A program made the position numbers and the translations under genes. Positions 29,676 through 36,191 of a stretch of 36,191 bases of DNA are shown here, one piece after another (within the stretch, counting starts at the first letter, position 1; each line of letters begins with the position of its first letter). The DNA is from Acidobacteriota bacterium (GTDB lineage: Bacteria > Acidobacteriota > Terriglobia > Bryobacterales > Bryobacteraceae). Location of the stretch: positions 1 through 36,191 of the forward strand of contig JAPKYX010000160.1 of NCBI GenBank assembly GCA_026394075.1, given 5' to 3'. The notes beneath the pieces are model-generated. The model was not told the DNA's origin, searched no databases, and was given only the letters and a program-made list of their open reading frames with translations.

Positions 29676-32600
29676 ATGCACCGCATCTTCCGATCGCTGG
29701 CTCCTATCTTCATGGCGGCTACACTTGTGTCGTCCGCTTTCGCCCAAGCCGATGCCAATAAAGGCCAAATCGTGGGCAATGTCCTCGATCCCAACGGCGC
29801 CTTGGTACCCAATGCGGCCGTCAAACTGCGCAACGTGGCCACCGGCTTTTCTCGCGATCTGGTCACCAATGGAGCGGGGCTGTACCGCGCCATCTCGCTC
29901 GACCCCGGTTCTTACGACATGACGGTGGGGGCAAGCGGATTTGCCGATCAGAAGCTGACCGGCATTGTGGTTTCGGTGGGTTCCGCAGTGACCTTGAATG
30001 TGACGTTGTCCGTCCAGGCCGCCTCGACGGTGGTTGAAGTGGGTGCGACGTTTGTCAGCGAAGTGGCTCCGGCTCCGTCGACCACCTTCAACGCCAATGC
30101 GATCACCAATCTCCCCATCAATGGCCGCCGCTTTCAGGATTTCGCGCAGTTGACGCCGACGGTGGCGGTCACCGATGGCACCCGCGGCCAGCTCTCCTTC
30201 GCGGGGCAGCGCGGCATCAACACCAACGTCATGCTCGATGGCGGCGACTATAACCAGCCGTTTTTCGGCGGCATCCGCGGCGGTGAGCGGTCCGGCACCA
30301 TCATCACCGTTCCCCAGTCCGCCGTGCAGGAATTTCAGGTGGTCACCACCGGGTATTCGGCCGAATATGGCCGGTCCACCGGCGGCGTCATGAATACCAT
30401 CACCAAGTCGGGCGCCAATGCCACGCACGGCGAAGCGTTCTGGCAGATCCGCCACAAGGACCTTAGCTCACAAAACCCGATTCCGATCAACCTGCCCGTC
30501 GGTGGCCTGCAGAAGGTAACCCCGTCGGAGACCCTGCAACAGTATGGTGGAGCCGTCGGCGGCTCACTGAAGCAGGACAAGCTTTTCTGGTTCACGGCGT
30601 TTGAAGCGCAGCGGGCCAAGACTCCGCGCCAAGTGTTCTTCCCGGCGCTCGCGGGCCGGGCGGCTACCCCGGAAACGGCAGAAGCGCAGAACTACTTCAT
30701 CGGACAGCAGGGGCCGTTTGACCAGACCAACCGGGCTTTGGCCGCCATGTGGCGGACGGACTATCAGTTTTCCAAGGGCCACCGCCTGACGGCGCGCTAC
30801 AACTTCTCCGACGCCATCGAGAAGAACGCCCTCTCGGTGGGCGGCGACCTGAATCCTTTCTCGAATTCGGCCTTGTCGAATGAAGGCCAGGAACTGGACA
30901 CGGTTCACAACGGTGCCCTGCAATACACGCACATCATTTCGCCATCCATCGTCAACGATTTCCGCTTCCTGGGCTCCGCGGAACTGCGGCCCCGGTTCGC
31001 CAACTCGCTGGCTCCGGGCGTCAACGCTTCGCTGGTGGGCCAGTATGGCACGCGCAGCTTCTTCCCCACCACCCAATCCGACAAGCGGTTCCAGTTTGCC
31101 AACTCGCTGTCGATCACCAAGGGCAGCCACACCATCAAGCTGGGTGGCGACTATAACTACCTGACGGCCTCGCAGTCGTTCGGCTTTAACCAGTTTGGCT
31201 TCTTTACGGTGAGTGCTCCCAGCATTGGTGAGCAGTTGGACATTCTGGGCACGGGCGGCGCGATTGCCAACCGGTTCGACTCCAACTTCGCCAGCTATTC
31301 CAAGCAGTTGGGCAACACGCTGGCGGCGTTCAACATGCAGCAGATCGCCATCTTTGCGCAGGATTCCTACCGCGTCAACCGCAAGCTGACCCTCGATTTC
31401 GGCTTCCGATATGAAGGCCAGATCAACCCCAAGGTGGACGCCAACAATGCCGCGCTCACCAGCCTGGTCAACGGGTTCCGCTTCCCGATTGGCGCCAGCT
31501 TTGACCCGGCCAACATCAAGAACTCGACGCGCCAAGTGATGCCGCGCGCGGGCTTTGCCTGGACGCCCTGGGACAAGAAACTGCGCACCGTGGTGCGCGG
31601 CCACTTCGGCGTCTTCTATGCCGCCACTCCCATGCTGGTCTTCGCCGGACCGAACAACAACTTCCGTACGCCTCCTGGTGACGTCTCCCTCACGCTGACG
31701 CCCACCGCGGGCCGGACCATCTATCAGGCCTTCCGGGCGGCTGGCCTGGACTTGAACAACTCCTCGTTGGCGGCCCTGCCGGATATCTCGCTCGATGTCG
31801 TGCAGCGCGCCTCGGCCTTCCTGCTGAACGGCACCACCACGGGCTCGGCGGCCAATCCGTTCAATAACGCCAGCGTCGTCGGTGCCGCCTCCGATTTCGC
31901 CAACCCGCGCTCTCTGCAATCAGGGATTGGGTTTGATACGGAAGTGAAGCGGGGCCTCACGGTGGGCATGCAGTTGAACTATGTGAACGCGGTGAACCTG
32001 CTGCGCAACCGCAATTTCAACCTCAACGCTCCCGTCATCTCACCCACCGATCTCTCGCAGCGCCCCAACTTCCGCAGCGTCGCCCTCACGGGCGGCTTGC
32101 CGACGGTGCCGCGGCCGATCGCTTCGCTCAACCAGATCACCATCCGCGAATCGAGCGCCCGCAGCGTCTACCGCTCGGCCACGCTGCAATCGCAGTACCG
32201 GAACAAGCGTGTCCAGTTGCAGGCCTTCTACACGCTCAGCGACAACTTCTCGAATGACGATAGCGAGCGCGACGCCGGCGGGTTTGTCTACACCAACAGC
32301 TTCGACCTCCGCAGCGAATACAACTACTCCAACCTCGACATCCGCCATCAGTTTGTCTCCAACGGCGTCGTCACCATGCCCTGGGGCATCGACGTCGGCG
32401 CGCTGTACCGCTTCCGGTCCGGCTTGCCGCTGAATGCGATCGCCAACGTGGACCTGAATCAGGACGGCAACAACAACGACCGGCCCTTCAGCGGCCCCGG
32501 CCAGTCCTTCCGCCGCAACCAGTTCCGTAACCGGAACGTGCAAACGTTCGACCTGCGCCTGATGAAGAGCTTCAAGATCCGCGAGAACATGCGGATCCAG

Positions 32601-32819
32601 TTCTCAGCTGAATTGTTCAACCTGTTCAACATTGACAACGTGGTCTTTGCCGGACAGTCGAACATCTTCGGAGCCGGTTTCCGCGCCGATGGCACGGTGG
32701 CTCCCACGGATGCGCGGTTCATGCGTTTGCGTACGCCCGCCGGCGACTACGACGCACTCACCACCTCCCAGCAGGGCCGCCCGCGCCAAGCCCAGTTCGG
32801 AGCTCGGTTCTTCTTTTAA
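29676..32819 (+). CDS. TonB-dependent receptor, Oar-like, with carboxypeptidase-regulatory-like N-terminal domain
   Basis: 1047 residues. A signal peptide (RIFRSLAPIFMAATLVSSAFA) precedes a carboxypeptidase-D regulatory-like Ig domain (about residues 25-115: GQIVGNVLDPNGALVPNAAV, GSYDMTVGASGFADQKL). Then come a plug domain (INGRRFQDFAQLTPTV, MLDGGDYNQPFFGGIRG, YSAEYGRSTGGVMNTITKSG) and a large 22-strand-type barrel ending in ARFFF, the aromatic C-terminus expected for BAM insertion. These receptors are very numerous in Acidobacteria and are thought to import oligosaccharides or other large ligands; the substrate is not readable. It is monocistronic, with its own leader and terminator. Confidence 0.95.
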   Translation: MHRIFRSLAPIFMAATLVSSAFAQADANKGQIVGNVLDPNGALVPNAAVKLRNVATGFSRDLVTNGAGLYRAISLDPGSYDMTVGASGFADQKLTGIVVSVGSAVTLNVTLSVQAASTVVEVGATFVSEVAPAPSTTFNANAITNLPINGRRFQDFAQLTPTVAVTDGTRGQLSFAGQRGINTNVMLDGGDYNQPFFGGIRGGERSGTIITVPQSAVQEFQVVTTGYSAEYGRSTGGVMNTITKSGANATHGEAFWQIRHKDLSSQNPIPINLPVGGLQKVTPSETLQQYGGAVGGSLKQDKLFWFTAFEAQRAKTPRQVFFPALAGRAATPETAEAQNYFIGQQGPFDQTNRALAAMWRTDYQFSKGHRLTARYNFSDAIEKNALSVGGDLNPFSNSALSNEGQELDTVHNGALQYTHIISPSIVNDFRFLGSAELRPRFANSLAPGVNASLVGQYGTRSFFPTTQSDKRFQFANSLSITKGSHTIKLGGDYNYLTASQSFGFNQFGFFTVSAPSIGEQLDILGTGGAIANRFDSNFASYSKQLGNTLAAFNMQQIAIFAQDSYRVNRKLTLDFGFRYEGQINPKVDANNAALTSLVNGFRFPIGASFDPANIKNSTRQVMPRAGFAWTPWDKKLRTVVRGHFGVFYAATPMLVFAGPNNNFRTPPGDVSLTLTPTAGRTIYQAFRAAGLDLNNSSLAALPDISLDVVQRASAFLLNGTTTGSAANPFNNASVVGAASDFANPRSLQSGIGFDTEVKRGLTVGMQLNYVNAVNLLRNRNFNLNAPVISPTDLSQRPNFRSVALTGGLPTVPRPIASLNQITIRESSARSVYRSATLQSQYRNKRVQLQAFYTLSDNFSNDDSERDAGGFVYTNSFDLRSEYNYSNLDIRHQFVSNGVVTMPWGIDVGALYRFRSGLPLNAIANVDLNQDGNNNDRPFSGPGQSFRRNQFRNRNVQTFDLRLMKSFKIRENMRIQFSAELFNLFNIDNVVFAGQSNIFGAGFRADGTVAPTDARFMRLRTPAGDYDALTTSQQGRPRQAQFGARFFF

Positions 32820-32866
32820 ACCAACTCTCAGCCCGGTTGCGCGAAACAACCGGTGCTCAGTCAATC

Positions 32867-32900
32867 AAAAGGGCCACCCGCTACGGTGGCCCTTTTCTTT
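32867..32900. terminator. Bidirectional rho-independent terminator
   Basis: AAAAGGGCCACC (32867-32878) pairs perfectly over 12 bp with GGTGGCCCTTTT (32885-32896) around a 6-base loop, followed by CTTTT. On the minus strand the same stem ends in a T-run. It lies 47 bases after the TonB receptor stop and 26 bases beyond the stop of the convergent metzincin gene, so it can serve both. Confidence 0.92.
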
Positions 32901-32926
32901 TGATGGAATGCGGGGTGCGGAACCCG

Positions 32927-34480
32927 TCAGACGGCGACGATCGACCACTCCGAAGGGTCGATGTATTCGCGGGTGGCACTGGTCAGGCACGACCAGATCG
33001 GCAGATAGTGCGCGGCCAGGATCTTCTGGCCGGTAAACATGATGCTATCGGTTCCGCCAACGACAGACGGCGGCATCTGTGGCTCCAGCAGCGCATGCTT
33101 CTTGTCCTGCTTGCTGCCCCTGGCGTGAACCTTCCGCAGCTCATCCCGTTCGGCTAGCCATTGTCGCTGGTTCTGGTCGTACTCCTGCAATGCCTCAAAG
33201 TTGAGGGCGTTGTTCTGGCCCATGAAAAACGGAGACTCGACGTTGGCCTGCTCAATCTGGTAGGCAAACATCGTCTGCTGTTTCTGCAATCGCGCCACGG
33301 GGTCCGGAGTACCGTTAGTCGTCGTCTCTTGCAGGAAATGCTGATCATTCCCCAACGGGTTCAGATTTCTTCGGTTCACGATTGGCATCAAGGCATCATC
33401 CAGGATCTGCTCCACGCCCATCGCGGCCTTAATCCCAGTGCAATTGATGCCGGTGTACTCGTCCGGACAGCCCAGCATATGCCCGAATTCGTGGGTGATC
33501 ACAATGTAGTTGGTGACCACCACGCGCTGGGCCGCGTCCGCCGGTTTGGCTAACACCAGGCAGACTCCTTCAAAATCCTTTTTGACCTTGTTCGCTTGAG
33601 CCAGCATCGCTTCCGCCTTCTGCTTCACGCTGGAATCCTCGGTGGCCACAAAGAACTGGCGCCCACCACCCAACCGGGTATTCAGCAACTGGGCCAGATT
33701 CCGCGCCCGGGTCGAACCCATGCTCTTTCCAAACAAGCCCCGCCCCCGGTCCAAGCCGAAAATGCGGCACGTCATGCCCGTAAAGTCATTGGACAAGACC
33801 TGCTTCATCTGATCGACAAGAGTGTAGAGGCGATTGGTGAGCGGGTTCGTCGGCCCCAGCGTTTCCGTGTCTGCCGGGAAGTCCACCACCGCTAACTGAC
33901 TGCTCTTTAGCAGGTCAGTCAATTGGCGCTCTTTGAAGTTGTAGATCTTGTCACCGCCAAAATCCCGGCGTGGCTTCACGCCCCAATTGGAGAAGTTGGC
34001 CACGTACGGCCAAACGGTCGGGCCATGTGTACAGCCTCCGGACCAGGCGCTGCTATCATCCTGCGGCACGTTGCGGCATTCGATGATGTAGTGGGCCTGC
34101 CCCGGAGCCACTTCCTGCAGCGAGATGTTCACTTTCGCGTCGTGTGCCCAGCCGGGCTTGGTGCAAATGAACCGGTATTTGTTGGACCACGCCTCCTGGC
34201 AGACCCGGGCCGCTTCCTGCTTGAATTCCTGCATCTGCTGCGGCGTCCAATCGATATAGGTCCTGCGCGGCCCCACGCCATGCCCTAGAAACTGGTAGGC
34301 CACCTTCACCGTGACATCCACGGAACCGCCGGCGCTTGCATCAAAATCAAAGTCGAACAAGCCGATGCCCGTCGGCGGGCGGTAATTCCTGACGCTGAAG
34401 AAACGTCGGGCCTGATAGTGCCTCTTGAGGCGGGCCTCGGCCTGGGCAATGATCTCTGGAGCAAAGTCATGAACCTGCAT
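32927..34480 (-). CDS. Metzincin-like metalloprotease without signal peptide, with an OmpA-like segment
   Basis: 517 residues. The zinc motif H330-E-F-G-H334-M-L-G-C-P-D340 fits HExxHxxGxxD, with Asp as third ligand as in snapalysin-type metzincins. Upstream, residues ~197-275 (VVDFPADTETLGPTNPLTNR, CRIFGLDRGRGLFGKSMGST, RARNLAQLL) follow the layout of an OmpA-like peptidoglycan-binding domain, though the middle is divergent. The N-terminal ~170 residues contain conserved-looking Cys and Trp and match no family I know. There is no signal peptide or membrane segment, so it is either cytosolic or released by a non-Sec route. The start is ATG 34480, with AGGGAG about 15 bases upstream. Confidence 0.82.
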   Translation of the reverse strand: MQVHDFAPEIIAQAEARLKRHYQARRFFSVRNYRPPTGIGLFDFDFDASAGGSVDVTVKVAYQFLGHGVGPRRTYIDWTPQQMQEFKQEAARVCQEAWSNKYRFICTKPGWAHDAKVNISLQEVAPGQAHYIIECRNVPQDDSSAWSGGCTHGPTVWPYVANFSNWGVKPRRDFGGDKIYNFKERQLTDLLKSSQLAVVDFPADTETLGPTNPLTNRLYTLVDQMKQVLSNDFTGMTCRIFGLDRGRGLFGKSMGSTRARNLAQLLNTRLGGGRQFFVATEDSSVKQKAEAMLAQANKVKKDFEGVCLVLAKPADAAQRVVVTNYIVITHEFGHMLGCPDEYTGINCTGIKAAMGVEQILDDALMPIVNRRNLNPLGNDQHFLQETTTNGTPDPVARLQKQQTMFAYQIEQANVESPFFMGQNNALNFEALQEYDQNQRQWLAERDELRKVHARGSKQDKKHALLEPQMPPSVVGGTDSIMFTGQKILAAHYLPIWSCLTSATREYIDPSEWSIVAV

Positions 34481-34599
34481 GTGCGCTCAAGTTCTCCCTG
34501 GGGGAATTCAGAGCCTCTACCCTCTGCCCTGTTCAGCAATCATAACGCTGAAGGTGCGCTGGCCTGGAGCCCAGCGGCCATAAGCGTCCTCCGACCGGA
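34481..34599. other. Gap between TPR and metzincin genes: hairpin and -10 candidate
   Basis: CGCTGG (34557-34562) pairs with CCAGCG (34571-34576) just past the TPR gene stop; there is no T-run. On the minus strand TATGAT (34544-34539) is a possible -10 for the metzincin gene, without a clear -35. Confidence 0.35.
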
Positions 34600-36084
34600 T
34601 TACTTTTGCGCCGCTGCCGGAACGGGCTTCGCCGCCGGCGTGGGAATCTTGACTTCTCCCTGCAACAGCTTGTCCATGGCGGCTGCAAACGTCTTCACCG
34701 TCGGGGGACCACCAGCTGCCGCCGCCGCCGCGTGGGTGCGAGCCGCCGGCAGATTGCCGGTCATGAAATTGAGCAGCGTCAGATTGATGTGGCCCACATA
34801 CAATTTCGGATCCTGCCGGAGGGCCGCCTCAAACGCCCGCTGCGCCTCCGGCAGCTTGCCCGCATAGCTCAGCATGATCCCTGATCGCAGCGCCCCCGCC
34901 GCACCCGGTGCCACCGGAGCGTTACTGGCCGCCTGCGCCGCCGCCGTGATCCCTTGCGCTAACTGCGCCGCCCGCACCGGATAAGCCCACTCCGTATTCA
35001 GGCGGACCAGATTGCGGACCTCGCCCAACTGTGGGTCCGGCCGTCCCGGCGGTTCCGCCATCAGGCTCGACAGAATCATCCGCATCACCGGACTTTCGCG
35101 CCTTACATTGACCACCACCCGCAGAAGCGCGATGGCTTCCGCATCCTTGCCCTGCCGGAGCCGTATCCACGCCATGCTCTCCAGGATCGTTGCGTCTCCC
35201 GGGCGTACTTTTCCCGCCTCGCGCAACACTTGCACGGCATCGTCATAGAGGCGCCGGTCAGTAAGAGCGGTCGCCAGCGAATAGCGTGCCGGAATCAGGT
35301 TCGGGTCGCCCGCGATGGCATTCTTGAACTGCGTGGCGGCCTGCTCCGTTAGCCCTTCCGCCATCAGACTGGCACCCAGCATGGTGCGGACCACGGCCAG
35401 CCCCATCGGCTTGCCCTGTTCATTGGGGAAGGGTGTCAGCGCCGCGGCAATGCGGTCCGCGTCGGCGGGCGTCATGCCGGCGAGGCCTTTCCCCAGATCG
35501 TAGAAACGGACCGCCTTGATGCGAGCCACATTCTCGGCGTCAAAATGGTCCGAGGTGGGATTGGTTCCCGCCAGCGTACCTTCTGAGCCTTTATTGCGGA
35601 AGGCACCCAACAGATAACCAAACATCTGCGCCACCACGCGCGCATTCTCAGTCCCATCGCCCGTGGGCTCAATCATGAGGATCGTCTTGGCGAACGGGAC
35701 GACACTGGCTCGGCGCGCACCTTCGCGGGTGGCGGTGACGCCCAGCACCAAGTCCACGCCCTCGCCCGAGACTTGCTCCTTCAACTGCAGCCGGCGGGCA
35801 TCGAGACGCGGTGCGGCATTCAGCGGGCTCCAGGGAACCACATCCACCACCTTAAAGCGGATGCGGAAATCCCGGCCAAAGATCGCCGACGCCCCATCGA
35901 CATCACTGCGGATACGCGCCTCCCAGCCTTCGCGTGCCCGGACCCCAGGGTCAGCGGCGATGCGTACCCGGTAGGTCTTGCCGGAGAACTGCCAGTAGGC
36001 CCAGCCCGCGCCCACCGCCAGCAGAGCGACTGACGCGAGCAACCACCACTTCAGCCGGGACCCGCCCTTTTTGGCCATCATCAT
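34600..36084 (-). CDS. Membrane-anchored TPR protein with an eroded metzincin-like domain
   Basis: 494 residues. One N-terminal transmembrane helix (LKWWLLASVALLAVGAGWAYW) anchors it. Residues ~38-170 look like a zincin fold (YRVRIAADPG, DVDGASAIFGRDFRIRFKVV, GEGVDLVLGVTA), but where HEFGHLLGA would stand it reads QMFGYLLGA (153-161), so all zinc ligands are gone. Residues ~230-460 carry TPR-type helical repeats (AEGLTEQAATQFKNAIAGDP, YDDAVQVLREAGKVRPGDA, GKLPEAQRAFEAALRQDP), ending in an Ala/Pro tail. It is probably an extracytoplasmic scaffold or peptide-binding pseudoprotease. Three ATGs in a row make the exact start uncertain by two codons. It starts two bases after the upstream regulator's stop. 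Confidence 0.85.
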   Translation of the reverse strand: MMMAKKGGSRLKWWLLASVALLAVGAGWAYWQFSGKTYRVRIAADPGVRAREGWEARIRSDVDGASAIFGRDFRIRFKVVDVVPWSPLNAAPRLDARRLQLKEQVSGEGVDLVLGVTATREGARRASVVPFAKTILMIEPTGDGTENARVVAQMFGYLLGAFRNKGSEGTLAGTNPTSDHFDAENVARIKAVRFYDLGKGLAGMTPADADRIAAALTPFPNEQGKPMGLAVVRTMLGASLMAEGLTEQAATQFKNAIAGDPNLIPARYSLATALTDRRLYDDAVQVLREAGKVRPGDATILESMAWIRLRQGKDAEAIALLRVVVNVRRESPVMRMILSSLMAEPPGRPDPQLGEVRNLVRLNTEWAYPVRAAQLAQGITAAAQAASNAPVAPGAAGALRSGIMLSYAGKLPEAQRAFEAALRQDPKLYVGHINLTLLNFMTGNLPAARTHAAAAAAGGPPTVKTFAAAMDKLLQGEVKIPTPAAKPVPAAAQK

Positions 36085-36086
36085 GA

Positions 36087-36191
36087 CTAAGCTCCCCGCT
36101 TCTTGACGTCAATCCCCAGGCGCTTGATCTTCTGGTTCAGGGTGGACAACGGAATCTGCAGCACCTGCGCGGCTTCCGTCTGGCTCCAGTT
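36087..36191 (-). CDS. C-terminus of a sigma-54-type regulator (Fis helix-turn-helix), cut by window edge
   Basis: Thirty-four codons plus TAG are visible: NWSQTEAAQVLQIPLSTLNQ followed by KIKRLGI and a basic end. This is the Fis-family helix-turn-helix that closes NtrC-type enhancer-binding proteins. The rest of the gene lies beyond 36191. Two bases separate its stop from the TPR gene's first ATG, so the two are probably in one operon. Confidence 0.85.
   Translation of the reverse strand, partial: NWSQTEAAQVLQIPLSTLNQKIKRLGIDVKKRGA

Noticed and set aside
30564..31919. 451-codon minus-strand open frame inside the TonB receptor
   Set aside because: GC-rich antisense shadow of a well-supported gene with no recognisable protein features.
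1..36191. tRNA, rRNA, CRISPR array, insertion sequence or prophage
   Set aside because: Intergenic stretches are short, and none shows a cloverleaf, regularly spaced repeats, transposase or phage genes.

Overview
This window looks like chromosomal DNA of a soil or sediment Acidobacteriota, most likely the Bryobacterales/Solibacter side. That is an inference from gene content: a DUF1549/DUF1553 cytochrome paired with a Tat-exported DUF1501 protein, an Oar-like TonB receptor with a carboxypeptidase-regulatory-like domain, a TIGR03790 protein, a DUF1080 protein, paired M16 peptidases, and a dispersed repeat whose spurious peptides (SRDREGA / RGRGSV) I remember from acidobacterial genomes. The DNA is GC-rich and densely packed. 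I found no tRNA, rRNA, CRISPR array, transposase or phage gene.

Layout. 1-594 is the 3' end of a gene with a Lys/Ala-rich tail. 595-1001 holds a doubtful small secreted ORF, a long hairpin and the repeat remnant. 1002-8811 is one long minus-strand run, read right to left: heme/DUF1549/DUF1553 protein, DUF1501 protein, a 108-aa unknown, a 646-aa secreted protein, a DUF151 nuclease-family protein, a 90-aa unknown, and a uridine kinase carrying an internal 57-bp tandem duplication. 9041-10906 has a PilZ protein, a tail-anchored unknown and a LysR regulator. A TIGR03790 protein starts one base away on the other strand.

12126-24223 is the most unusual part. About 12.1 kb contains only 9 non-coding bases. 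Three interlocked operons make it up: (i) leftward, a catalytic M16 peptidase, a catalytically dead M16 fused to a LolA-like domain, and a stand-alone LolA-like protein; (ii) rightward, a hotdog thioesterase, a 195-aa transpeptidase-only penicillin-binding protein, and a SpoIID domain fused to an HExxH gluzincin-like domain; (iii) leftward and converging on (ii), a DUF1175 protein, a 1470-aa thioester alpha-2-macroglobulin and a small membrane protein. Operons (i) and (ii) start inside a 15-bp dyad that contains both ATGs and looks like a back-to-back leaderless promoter. Operons (ii) and (iii) overlap tail to tail by 150 bp. I read this as a cell-envelope (peptidoglycan and periplasmic protease) module related to the A2M/DUF1175 clusters of proteobacteria (E. 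coli yfaS-yfaT, Pseudomonas mag), with unusual partners.

24263-25173 encodes a canonical bacterioferritin and a degenerate receiver-domain protein. 25183-28137 is a leftward three-gene operon of secreted Cys/His/Met-rich and outer-membrane proteins that looks metal-related, possibly copper. 28234-29564 encodes a DUF1080 protein and the fluoride channel CrcB. 29676-32819 is the Oar-like TonB receptor, ended by a strong bidirectional terminator. 32927-36191 (minus strand) encodes a metzincin-like protein without a signal peptide, a membrane-anchored TPR protein whose metzincin motif is eroded, and the Fis-type C-terminus of a sigma-54-type regulator cut by the window edge.
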